Source: Microbacterium foliorum | Lineage (GTDB): Bacteria > Actinomycetota > Actinomycetes > Actinomycetales > Microbacteriaceae | Direction: 5' to 3' | DNA: 64,000 nucleotides | NCBI RefSeq assembly: GCF_006385575.1 | Contig: NZ_CP041040.1 | Coordinates: forward strand, 2,790,001 to 2,854,000 | Position numbers and translations under genes: made by a program | Shown here: positions 27,288 to 35,715 of the stretch, one piece after another | Numbering within the stretch: the stretch's first letter is position 1 | Layout of the letters: every line of letters begins with the position of its first letter | The notes under the pieces: model-generated | What the model was told of the DNA's origin: nothing | The model's input: only the letters and a program-made list of their open reading frames with translations | Database searches by the model: none

Positions 27288-29024
27288 TCAACCGCCGCAG
27301 CCGTCGGTGACGACGGGCTTCGCGCCCCGCACCATTGGGTTGGTCCTCACCTCTAGCGGGCCGTAGTCGCCATCCCCACCGACGAACGTCGCTGTGACAT
27401 CGACCGAGTCGCCCGGGTCGAACCAGGCCTCGAACGCGACGACCGGCCGACCGAGATCATCGATGTCACGATGCATGACCGACACCTCGTCACCGTTGAA
27501 GGTCGCATCGGCCAGTGTGGTTCCCGGAGGGCCGTAGACGAAGATCCAGTCGCGGAACCGAGCGCCGAAGGTCATGCTCTGCACATAGCGCGGCAGCGCT
27601 TCAGCCTGCCGCTGAGTCAGGGGCAACGTCAGAGATGCGGTGGCGGTGAACGTCGCCGTATCTGCCTCGCACACCGCTGTGGCCGTCGTCGCGGTCTCCG
27701 TGAAGTAGTCGATCTTCGAGCCGTTGCTGTTGTTGAAATAGATGCCCATGGTGGTCACGTTGGCGTTGTCGGCCGGAAGCACACCACTGATCTTGGCACC
27801 TTCGATCGCGTCAGCCACCTGCTCGTCGTCGCTCCAGACCAGCACGCTGCCCTGCGACGCGCTCTCCGTGATCGCCCACAGCATGTCCTTCAGATCGAAG
27901 TCACCGGTCGCGATCTTGTCGAACACGGCCGCGGCCGTGTCGGCGAAGAATCCGTCGACGAGCTCGGGCTGCTCGTAGGAGTCCCAGCGCCCGTACACCT
28001 CGCTCAGCAGCAGCGAGACCGCATTCTCTTCGGAGAGGACCTCGCCCGAGGCGAGCTCGATCGGGCCCGTCGCCTTGAGGATGCGCCCCAGCGCCAGCGG
28101 ATCGATCGAGATGACCCCGGCGATCTCATCGTCGGCGATGTCCCGCTGCCACCAGGCACGCATGATCTTCGCCGCGGTGGGGAAGTCGGGGCGGCTCATG
28201 CTCGTGTTGATGTGGTCGACGAGATAGCTCGTGTACAGCTGGATGGCGCTCGAGGGCACCTCCACGTCGACGGCGACGCCGTTCTGGTAGTTGCCGCTGT
28301 CGCCCTGCGCGCCGATCTCGATCGACCCCTCATCGACCTTCACGAGAGTCTGTGCGGCAGCGCTTCCCCCGAGCGCGAGCGTCTCAGCGTTGTTCTGGAA
28401 GACGAGAAGATAATTGCGCTCGCCGTCGCCTCCGAGCAGTTTCGGAAGAACGCCGATCATGGGGGCGGCCGCCGACATCACCTCGTCGACCTGATCGACG
28501 CCCTCGCGCACGACCGAGACGAGGAAGGGGGACTTGGAAACAGACTCCAGCCCGTCGGCGAGTTCGGTGATGTGCGTCGCCTGATCGTCGGTGGCATCGA
28601 GCAGCCGCTCCGTGATCGATCCGGTGGAATCCTCATTGCCCATCACGGGCAGCGCGACATCGTTGACGAGCGCATCGAGCGACTGTGCAGCGAGGCGCAC
28701 CCCCTTGAGATTGTCGCCCACGACGGGGATCCACTCCATGGCCCACCATACCGGGTCGGATGCCGCGGCACCCGCGCTGGCGGCGTTCTCGGACAGCTCA
28801 GGGAGGACATCATCGACAGCGCCTCCACTCTGAATCTCCGCGATGAGATCTTGACTCTGGACGAGTCCGTCCTTCACCGTGATGGCACGCAGTCCGACCC
28901 AGCACACAGCGACGAGGAAGGCGATGATGACCAGGATGACAACGGTCCAGATTCGGCGCCGCCGACGCTGACGGCCCGGCCTCTGCTCGTCGACGCCCTG
29001 CGCATCCTGACGCTCTGCGCTCAT
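27288..29024 (-). CDS. DUF4012 membrane protein
   Basis: 578 residues: a cytoplasmic basic N-terminus (PGRQRRRRRIW), one membrane helix (about 25-47), and a large extracytoplasmic DUF4012 domain with the typical stretch NYLLVFQNNAETLALGGSAA. Proteins of this family occur in actinobacterial and Chloroflexi polysaccharide loci; their role is unknown. It lies between the glycosylphosphotransferase and the secreted glycoside hydrolase. A TACAAT hexamer at 29066-29061 gives a plausible promoter with a leader of about 30 bases. Confidence 0.85.
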   Translation of the reverse strand: MSAERQDAQGVDEQRPGRQRRRRRIWTVVILVIIAFLVAVCWVGLRAITVKDGLVQSQDLIAEIQSGGAVDDVLPELSENAASAGAAASDPVWWAMEWIPVVGDNLKGVRLAAQSLDALVNDVALPVMGNEDSTGSITERLLDATDDQATHITELADGLESVSKSPFLVSVVREGVDQVDEVMSAAAPMIGVLPKLLGGDGERNYLLVFQNNAETLALGGSAAAQTLVKVDEGSIEIGAQGDSGNYQNGVAVDVEVPSSAIQLYTSYLVDHINTSMSRPDFPTAAKIMRAWWQRDIADDEIAGVISIDPLALGRILKATGPIELASGEVLSEENAVSLLLSEVYGRWDSYEQPELVDGFFADTAAAVFDKIATGDFDLKDMLWAITESASQGSVLVWSDDEQVADAIEGAKISGVLPADNANVTTMGIYFNNSNGSKIDYFTETATTATAVCEADTATFTATASLTLPLTQRQAEALPRYVQSMTFGARFRDWIFVYGPPGTTLADATFNGDEVSVMHRDIDDLGRPVVAFEAWFDPGDSVDVTATFVGGDGDYGPLEVRTNPMVRGAKPVVTDGCGG

Positions 29025-29097
29025 GAAGGACTTACCTTTCGTGCTCTGAGGACCTGGTGAATTGTACTGGCGGTACCTGGGGCCGCTGCGATCGGAC

Positions 29098-31179
29098 TCA
29101 CTCCGACTTTGCTTCCGATGAGATGAAGACCGGAGAAGCGCCGAGGGTCAGCGTGACCTGACCGTCTTCCGGCGCGACCGACGTCGTGCTCCCGGACATG
29201 TCGGTGACCGTCAGGGGGACGTCGGACGCGAAGATGCGCTGCACCTCGCCCTGCTTCGCCCACGCGATGCGGGTCTCGTCGTCTCCCGACCCGAACACCT
29301 CGACCGTGGTCGTGTCATCCGATTCGTCCGAGGCGAAGGCCTTGTCGCGCAGCTGCGTGATCATCAGAGCCTGAGCGAAAGCCCCGGGCTTCGGTGCCAG
29401 AGCGACGACATCCGCTCGTGGCGAGTTCTCGTAGAGCCCGAAGTTCGCCTCGCCCGCGGCGGGGTCGGGAGTGTCATTGACGAGGTCGTACCAGAAGTAC
29501 TTCTCGACCCCGTTGGCGAAGGCCAGAGTCTGGTTGCGCACCATCATCTGCCCCTGCTCGAGCAGGGAGACACCGTCGTAGTGCGTGGGGAAACCCATCT
29601 CGGTGACCCACACGGGTCGCGTCTCACCCGCGTACTGCTGCATATCGGCGTAGGACTGCTGCACGGTGCCGGCGATCAGATCGGCGTCGCGGTTGATCCA
29701 CGACTCATAGGGGTGATAACTCGCCGCGTCGGTCACGGCCATGCCGCCGGCCTGCCAGAATCCGGCGAACCATTCGCTGTCGTAGAGGGCTGTGGACCCC
29801 GTGACGATCGGGAGATCCGGATACGCGGTGCTGACGTGGTCGCGGACGGACTGCGCGATGGGCACGTAGCACGCCGGCGCCGGGCCGCACGCGGTGTCGT
29901 TCTCGCGATGATTGAACTCGTTCAGCACCTCGAGACCCACGAGGTCGAATCTGTCGGCGACGGCCTTCGCATAGGCGCCGTAGGCCTGGATCGCCGCCTC
30001 GTTGCCTGGCGCCTTTCTGGCGCCGTAGAGCCTGTTGCCGTACACGACGAGGCCCAGCAGCTTCACGTCGTTCGCGTGCATGCGCTCGAACTCCCGCCCG
30101 TAATTCTCGTCCCACACGTACTGGCCGGCGACCTTCTCGTTGCGCTCCCATGAGATGTCGTTGCGGACCTCGGCGAAGCCGATCGCGGCTGCCAGAGAAC
30201 CTGTGCCGATGAAGGGATCCTTCTCGACGTGGGCTCCCACTCCGAAGCGTCCGTCCTGAGTCACGGAGAAACCATCGGCGTCGATCACAGCGACGTCCGT
30301 CTGGATCTGGCGACCTGCGGAATCGTTGACGGCGACTGTGTAGTGCCCCTGGGATACGCCGGTCAACGGCAGAGCCGACAGCGGGCCCGTCGACCCGAAC
30401 TCGCCGGTGATCGGCTCACCGCCCGCCGTCGACGTCGCACTCCACTGCACGGGTCCCTCGGCGAGCGAGACGGCGAGCACAGCGGATTCGTCGGTCATGA
30501 CGAGAGAGTCGTTGACGATGCCCGCCGGAGTCTGCACCGCTTCGAACGAGCCGTTCGGAACGAGGTTGTCGCTGCCGACCGCGGTGATCGAGACGTCGTC
30601 GATCCCGAACCCTCGCACAGCGCCCGAGAGCACGACATCGAACGTCGATGCGGCTGCCTGATCGACCGCCGATGTGAACGGGAACTCGAGCGTCTCCCAC
30701 TCGGCATCCAGCTCGGGAAGCGTGAAGGTCTGGCCTGCCGCAGTCAGGCGGACGCCCGTCTCGGTCTTCTCTTCGGCGAGCACCCGCACGGAGACGCTGA
30801 GCGTGTAGTCCGTGCTTGGAGCGAGCGCGACGGGAGCGGACGCAGCGATGATGTCCGCATCATCGGCCGGAGCATCCACCCGCAGAGACACAGCGCCCTG
30901 CGCGGCGTCTCCGACCTCGGGAAGAACCGTGCCGACCACTCCCCGGCCAGCGAGCGTCCATGCATCGATCGATGCCCGCGCGACGTTCGTGACAGGAACC
31001 ACGGCCGGCGGTTCGGTCACGACCGGCTCGGGAGTGGCCTCGGGCGACGGCGATGCGTCGGCACGAGGCTGCGCCTGCTGTCCGGAGATCACCATCGCAG
31101 CCGCGGCACCCCCTCCGACCAGGAGCACGGTGACCGCGCTCGCGATGATGATCGTCTTCTTCGTCGCGCGCAGAGCCAT
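29098..31179 (-). CDS. Secreted clan-A glycoside hydrolase (GH39/GH5-like) with carbohydrate-binding region
   Basis: 693 residues. An N-terminal membrane segment or signal (about 9-31), a Pro/Glu linker, a carbohydrate-binding-like beta domain (about 65-212, ending NLVPNGSFE), and a TIM-barrel domain from about 310. Catalytic pair: acid/base Glu421 in EVLNEFNH and nucleophile Glu527 in WVTEMGF. This is the pattern of GH-A enzymes such as PslG-type GH39 hydrolases that trim exopolysaccharide during synthesis. Start taken at the second ATG (31179), five bases after GGAAGG; 31182 is equally in frame. Function in trimming the local glycan is inference from context. Confidence 0.82.
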   Translation of the reverse strand: MALRATKKTIIIASAVTVLLVGGGAAAAMVISGQQAQPRADASPSPEATPEPVVTEPPAVVPVTNVARASIDAWTLAGRGVVGTVLPEVGDAAQGAVSLRVDAPADDADIIAASAPVALAPSTDYTLSVSVRVLAEEKTETGVRLTAAGQTFTLPELDAEWETLEFPFTSAVDQAAASTFDVVLSGAVRGFGIDDVSITAVGSDNLVPNGSFEAVQTPAGIVNDSLVMTDESAVLAVSLAEGPVQWSATSTAGGEPITGEFGSTGPLSALPLTGVSQGHYTVAVNDSAGRQIQTDVAVIDADGFSVTQDGRFGVGAHVEKDPFIGTGSLAAAIGFAEVRNDISWERNEKVAGQYVWDENYGREFERMHANDVKLLGLVVYGNRLYGARKAPGNEAAIQAYGAYAKAVADRFDLVGLEVLNEFNHRENDTACGPAPACYVPIAQSVRDHVSTAYPDLPIVTGSTALYDSEWFAGFWQAGGMAVTDAASYHPYESWINRDADLIAGTVQQSYADMQQYAGETRPVWVTEMGFPTHYDGVSLLEQGQMMVRNQTLAFANGVEKYFWYDLVNDTPDPAAGEANFGLYENSPRADVVALAPKPGAFAQALMITQLRDKAFASDESDDTTTVEVFGSGDDETRIAWAKQGEVQRIFASDVPLTVTDMSGSTTSVAPEDGQVTLTLGASPVFISSEAKSE

Positions 31180-31274
31180 CATGTCCTTCCCCCGGGTGTG
31201 TTCTTCCCAACATATCGGGTCGAAGTCGAGACGAAGCTGACAGCCGGTGGCGGCTCGTGCGCTGAGAACCTGCC

Positions 31275-31280
31275 TAGACT
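31275..31280 (+). promoter_or_regulatory. -10 element TAGACT for the glycosyltransferase unit
   Basis: TAGACT followed by six bases and an ATG (31287). The expected start site falls on the ATG, so the transcript is probably leaderless. No clear -35. Confidence 0.5.
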
Positions 31281-31286
31281 CGACGC

Positions 31287-31352
31287 ATGCTTGCAGAGGC
31301 TCGGCCCCGACTGCGCGCCCGCGTGCCCTGTGGTGCGAGGTCGGCGCTGTGA
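31287..31352 (+). CDS. Possible 21-codon leaderless leader peptide
   Basis: Begins Met-Leu-Ala-Glu-Ala-Arg and ends Ser-Ala-Leu-stop; Arg-rich. It begins at the predicted transcription start, and its TGA overlaps the GTG of the following glycosyltransferase (GTGA). This would couple translation of the glycosyltransferase to the short frame. Too short to prove as a gene. Confidence 0.4.
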   Translation: MLAEARPRLRARVPCGARSAL

Positions 31353-32476
31353 GCGGTGTGCTGGTGCACGAATGGCTCGCTCCGCGAGGCGGCTCCGAGA
31401 ACGTCTTCGAGGCACTCAGCCAAGTGTTCCCCGACGCCGCCCGCTTCTGCCTGTGGAACGAGAGCGAAGGCCGTTTCGTCGTCGACGGCGAGACGTGGTT
31501 GGCGCGCACACCGCTGCGCGGACGCAAAGCCGCAGCCGTCGGGCTGATGCCGCTCGCCTGGCGGACGCTTCCGAGCGTGGAGGCGGACTGGATCCTCACG
31601 AGCTCGCATCTCTTCGCACACCATGCGAGATTCGCGGGCGCCGGGCGCAGCGCCCCCAAGCTCGTGTACGCCCACACCCCCGCGCGGTACATCTGGAACC
31701 CCGAGCTCGATGTGCGCGGCGACTCGTTCGCCGCGAGGGCCGCGGCGAAGATGTTGAAAGGGCTTGATCGCAGGCGGGCCCAGGAGCCGATCGCGATAGC
31801 GGCGAACAGCGTGTTCGTGCAGAAGCGCATCGCCCAGGCGTGGCATCGCGAGAGCACGGTGATCCACCCTCCCGTCGATGTGGCCGGCTTTCTCCGTGCA
31901 CCGGAACCGGACGAGCGAGACCACGACGTGCTCGCAGGCTTGCCGGAGACGTTCCTCCTCGGCTTCTCTCGGTTCATCCCCTACAAGCGGTTGGATCTCG
32001 TGATCGAGGCCGGCATCGCCGCAGACGTGCCCGTCGTGCTCGCGGGTGCGGGACCGGATGAGGCCCGTCTGCGCTCATTCGCCGAGGAGCGCGCACCCGG
32101 TCGGGTCTTCTTCGTGCGGTCGCCGGGTGCGGAGCTCTACCGGGCGCTGCTGCAGCGCTGTCTCGCCCTCGTCTTCCCCGCGGTCGAGGACTTCGGTATC
32201 GTCCCCGTGGAGGCCATGGCAGCAGGCCGACCTGTGATCGCCGCCCCCGTGGGCGGGACGGCCGAGACGATCGTCGACGGCACCACCGGCGCGTTCGTCG
32301 AGCACTGGTCGCGCGACGAGCTGCGCCGCGCGGTCGAGGTGGCCGCGGGCGTCTCACACGAGGCGTGCCGAACGCAGGCGAAGAAGTTCTCTGAAGCGGT
32401 GTTCGCCGGTCGCATCCACGAGTGGGTGACGGAGTCGGTCGACGGCGCCCGCCAGTCCGAGACGAGGAGCGCGTGA
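31349..32476 (+). CDS. Glycosyltransferase family 4 (GT-B)
   Basis: 375 residues. The N-terminal half begins VLVHEWLAPRGGSENVFEAL; the C-terminal nucleotide-sugar-binding half has GFSRFIPYKRLDLVIEAG and EDFGIVPVEAMAAGRPVIA with the E-x7-E motif. It resembles WbaZ-type mannosyltransferases; the donor and acceptor are unknown. Start at GTG 31349 with GAGG eight bases upstream; the frame continues upstream to 31247 without a better start. Overlaps the next glycosyltransferase by four bases. Confidence 0.88.
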   Translation: MSGVLVHEWLAPRGGSENVFEALSQVFPDAARFCLWNESEGRFVVDGETWLARTPLRGRKAAAVGLMPLAWRTLPSVEADWILTSSHLFAHHARFAGAGRSAPKLVYAHTPARYIWNPELDVRGDSFAARAAAKMLKGLDRRRAQEPIAIAANSVFVQKRIAQAWHRESTVIHPPVDVAGFLRAPEPDERDHDVLAGLPETFLLGFSRFIPYKRLDLVIEAGIAADVPVVLAGAGPDEARLRSFAEERAPGRVFFVRSPGAELYRALLQRCLALVFPAVEDFGIVPVEAMAAGRPVIAAPVGGTAETIVDGTTGAFVEHWSRDELRRAVEVAAGVSHEACRTQAKKFSEAVFAGRIHEWVTESVDGARQSETRSA

Positions 32477-33438
32477 CCGTTCTCGTCGACGACCGGTACC
32501 GCGGCGCGCACGGCATCGGCCGCTACGCCGCGGAGGTCCTCCCCCGGCTCACCCTCCCCTGGGAGCCCCTGCACCTCGGCGGCACCCCGTTCTCTCCGCT
32601 CGACGCGTTCCGCTCGGTGGGCGCGGCGGCCGCGCCCGATGCGCTCGTCTACTCACCGGGCTACGGCGCTCTCGTGCGCGCTCGAAAGCAGCTGCTCACG
32701 CTGCACGATCTCATCCAGCTGAGCAGTCCGGGGCTCGGCCGCTGGAAGTTCGCGGCGTACTACTCCGGCCCGGTCAGAGACGTCGTCCGCAGAGCAGGGG
32801 TCGTGCTCACCGTCTCCGAGACGTCGGCTCGAGCGCTTCGCTCATGGGTGAGGGATGACGACGTCGAGATCGTCAATGCCGGGAACGGATGCTCCGACGC
32901 CTTCCACCCGCGGGCAGGCTCGCTGCAGCAGTCGGACCCCTACGTGCTGTTCGTCGGCAACGGCCGGGCACACAAGAATCTCGACGTCGTTCTCGACGCG
33001 CTGGTCTCGGCGCGTGACGTGCGCCTCGTGGCTGTCGTCCCCGAGCGCGAGACCGCCGACCTCGAGGCCAGGGCGGCGCGCCGGCTCGTTGACGCCCGAG
33101 TGCGCTGGGTGAGCGGCGTCGACGACGAGAAGCTCGCGGATCTCTACCGGGGCGCTGCGGCGACCGTGATGCCCTCGACACTCGAAGGGTTCGGGCTTCC
33201 CGCCCTGGAGTCGATCCGCTGTGGCACACCTGTCGTGCACTGGGCTGGATGCGAATCGGTCGCGGAGATCGTCGGAGATCGCGGTCATGCGGTGGACTCC
33301 CCCGACGATGCGCACGAGTGGGCGAACGCGCTGACCGAGGCCGTCGCCGCCCAGCGACGGGTCGTTCCGCCACGGGGATACGACTGGGACCGCACCGCGG
33401 GGATCATCTCGGAGACGATCACCCGGCTGCTCGGCTGA
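32473..33438 (+). CDS. Glycosyltransferase family 4 (GT-B)
   Basis: 321 residues. N-terminal DDRYRGAHGIGRYAAEVL glycine-rich loop; C-terminal VGNGRAHKNLDVVLDAL and EGFGLPALESIRCGTPVVHW. Its GTG overlaps the stop of the preceding gene (GTGA), with GAGGAGC upstream, so the two enzymes are made together and probably act in sequence. Its stop codon directly abuts the stop of the convergent gene. Confidence 0.88.
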   Translation: MTVLVDDRYRGAHGIGRYAAEVLPRLTLPWEPLHLGGTPFSPLDAFRSVGAAAAPDALVYSPGYGALVRARKQLLTLHDLIQLSSPGLGRWKFAAYYSGPVRDVVRRAGVVLTVSETSARALRSWVRDDDVEIVNAGNGCSDAFHPRAGSLQQSDPYVLFVGNGRAHKNLDVVLDALVSARDVRLVAVVPERETADLEARAARRLVDARVRWVSGVDDEKLADLYRGAAATVMPSTLEGFGLPALESIRCGTPVVHWAGCESVAEIVGDRGHAVDSPDDAHEWANALTEAVAAQRRVVPPRGYDWDRTAGIISETITRLLG

Positions 33439-34545
33439 CTAGGCTCGGCGCGCCCGGATCGAGCGGAGGAAGTCCTCCAGTGAGTCCGTCTTGCGCTCCC
33501 ACGATGCGGCAGACGAGGCTTCGCCGCCGGCGCGGTTCGGCGACGTCTGTGCGAGCGCGCGTTCGAGCGCGGCATCCGCGTCGCTGTCGTCGGTGTACAC
33601 CTCGATGCCGAGATCGGATGCTGCGCGGATGCCGGGTGTCTCGCGCGCCACGACAGAGAGCCCGGCAGCGAGGTACTCGTAGAGCTTCATCGGGCTGCGG
33701 CCGGCGTTGAGGGGGCTGTCGGAGAGCGGCAGCAGACCGACGCGCGACGTGTGCAGCAATGCGGGGACCTCTGCGTAGGGAACGGGCCCGACGACGTCGA
33801 CGTTCGACGGCACGGGCCGCGGCGGGCTGGCGTCGGGACCGGCGATGAGGAAATCGACATCCGGCCGTGCTCGCGCCCAGGCCTCGACGCGTTCCCAGTC
33901 GAATCGGGCGTCGAGCGCCCCGACGTAGACGCACCGCGCCGCACGGGGACGATGTTCGGCGACCTGCGGTGCGAAGCGGGCGACCTCAGCGCCGTTCTCC
34001 AGCACGAGCGAGGGGACGCGCAGCGCGCCGAGCCCTCGCAGGACTTCGTCCGATGTGGCGATCACGCCGTCGACCTCGTCGAGTATGCGTCGCTGCAGGG
34101 ACTGCTTCAGCCCGTCGGGATACAGGTCTGTGGGGCGATAGATCACGCGATCCGAGAGCGATCGCACCGAACCGTCCCACAGCAGCGGCTGATCGATGAG
34201 CACGGCATCGAATCCTGCGGCGATGCCCTCGCGCTTCAGCATCCGAGCGACGCTGGGCGCCCCGACCGGCGCCGGCAGGGTCGTGCGTGGGACGACCTGC
34301 AGCACGCCGTCGTCGTCGCGCCGAGCGCGACCAGGTACGCCTGCCAGGTGCTGTCGATCCACACGTCCGGTCAGCCGATGGAGGAGGGAGATCGGTGTGC
34401 TCAGGTGCACGACATCCGCTCCGCGCGCGGAGAGCACACGGGCGTAGTGGTGACTGCCGACCCGGAAGGCACCGAACGGATGGCTGTGCGAGAGGAACAG
34501 GATGCGCGCGGGCGGGGCGCCGGCTCGCGCCGCTGCGTCGGTCAT
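33439..34545 (-). CDS. Glycosyltransferase, GT-B fold (GumK/TuaH-like)
   Basis: 368 residues. N-terminal RILFLSHSHPFGAFRVGSHH; central TSDEVLRGLGAL; C-terminal YVGALDARFDWERVEAWA and SPMKLYEYLAAGLSVVARET, the pattern of glucuronosyl/mannosyl GT-B enzymes of the GumK/TuaH type. With a UDP-glucose dehydrogenase in the same island, a glucuronate donor is possible but unproven. The ATG overlaps the stop of the pyruvyl transferase gene. Confidence 0.85.
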   Translation of the reverse strand: MTDAAARAGAPPARILFLSHSHPFGAFRVGSHHYARVLSARGADVVHLSTPISLLHRLTGRVDRQHLAGVPGRARRDDDGVLQVVPRTTLPAPVGAPSVARMLKREGIAAGFDAVLIDQPLLWDGSVRSLSDRVIYRPTDLYPDGLKQSLQRRILDEVDGVIATSDEVLRGLGALRVPSLVLENGAEVARFAPQVAEHRPRAARCVYVGALDARFDWERVEAWARARPDVDFLIAGPDASPPRPVPSNVDVVGPVPYAEVPALLHTSRVGLLPLSDSPLNAGRSPMKLYEYLAAGLSVVARETPGIRAASDLGIEVYTDDSDADAALERALAQTSPNRAGGEASSAASWERKTDSLEDFLRSIRARRA

Positions 34546-35645
34546 GCTCGCACCCTGCGCACAGCGTCGCGGATCTCGTGCTGGATGTCCTCGAGAGTCG
34601 CCGCCGCGATGCGCACGCGCTCGGAGACCTCCGCCGCGCGTTCCGGCGTCGGGAGAAGTGCCGCGCGCATGCGCGTCCGATCATCCGCAGACGAGTCGAC
34701 GGAGACGCCGTGCAGCCCGATGGCCTCGAAGGCCTTCGTGATCTTCATCGTCGGTCGGGGAACCAGTTCGAGGGGAACCGCCCCGCTCAGAGCGGCGAGC
34801 ACGAGAACGTGCATGCGGTCACTGATGACGATCTGCGCCGCGTCGTAGCGGTGACGCAGGCGCTCCTCCTGCGCGAGGGGGTCGGTGTCACCCCAGGGCT
34901 CGAACTCACCGCCGAGCAGCTGGGCGAGCTCACGCGCTCGGCTCTCGTCTTCGCGCACCTGCACGACGGTGCGGATCGCGAGCCCCGCACGCTCGGCCGT
35001 CTCACGCACCGCGCTGAGCCACTCTGCATCCGGCAGCGGGCGCGCGCCGCGCAGACTCACCAGCAGCTCGGAGCGCTCGCCCCACGGGAGTCCGGGGCGC
35101 GCGCCGGCCGAGAATCCGATGTCCGGTGCGAGGCGGCCGCATCGCGCAGTCGCCAGCGTCGACTCGTCGCGCCACAGCGTCACCTGCGAGAGACGGGCCG
35201 CCAGGCGATGAATGGCGAGAGCGGGCTGCGAGGGCGCCCGGATCCCGCGCGGCGGCCGGACGACGACCCCGCCCTTGACGCGGACGATGAGAGTCTCGAC
35301 CAGGAAGACGAGCTCTCGGAGACCGTTGCCGCGATCGAGCGGGATCTCACCCGCTTCGAACACCAGCACAGGGCGACGCGGCGCCAGCACGAGAAGCCGG
35401 AGCCAGCGCGGCACCGACTTCTTGGTCCGCAGCACGAGCGCGTCACCTGGCAGGCCCAGTTGCGTCAGCCACACATCGGGCGCATCCCCGGTGTACGCGA
35501 CCAGCTCGTCGCTCGTGCCCATCGCCCACGCGAGGGTCTCTCGGCGGATCAGCGCGTCACCGATGTTGCCTGCGGGGCCCGTGAGCGACACAAAGGTTCG
35601 GGTTGCGCGGGGCGCTCTGGACGATCGTGAATCCCGGCGGCGCAT
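34542..35645 (-). CDS. Polysaccharide pyruvyl transferase family protein (1 of 3)
   Basis: 367 residues. Begins, after a basic N-terminus, with SLTGPAGNIGDALIRRETL (the NxGD motif) and carries VISDRMHVLVLAALSGAVP near the C-terminus, which are hallmarks of the family that adds ketal pyruvate to sugars from phosphoenolpyruvate. Four-base overlap with the following glycosyltransferase; about 70 bases after the ABC ATPase gene. Confidence 0.82.
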   Translation of the reverse strand: MRRRDSRSSRAPRATRTFVSLTGPAGNIGDALIRRETLAWAMGTSDELVAYTGDAPDVWLTQLGLPGDALVLRTKKSVPRWLRLLVLAPRRPVLVFEAGEIPLDRGNGLRELVFLVETLIVRVKGGVVVRPPRGIRAPSQPALAIHRLAARLSQVTLWRDESTLATARCGRLAPDIGFSAGARPGLPWGERSELLVSLRGARPLPDAEWLSAVRETAERAGLAIRTVVQVREDESRARELAQLLGGEFEPWGDTDPLAQEERLRHRYDAAQIVISDRMHVLVLAALSGAVPLELVPRPTMKITKAFEAIGLHGVSVDSSADDRTRMRAALLPTPERAAEVSERVRIAAATLEDIQHEIRDAVRRVRA

Positions 35646-35715
35646 GAGGCAAATCTAGTCGCTTCCGCGATGCGGGCCGTGCGCGGACGCCCCTGGCGCC
35701 AGCGCGCCGTGACGA

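Noticed and set aside
29098..31977. 959-residue version of the glycoside hydrolase
   Set aside because: The extra N-terminus overlaps the divergent glycosyltransferase, while the start near 31179 is followed by a signal-like segment and preceded by GGAAGG.
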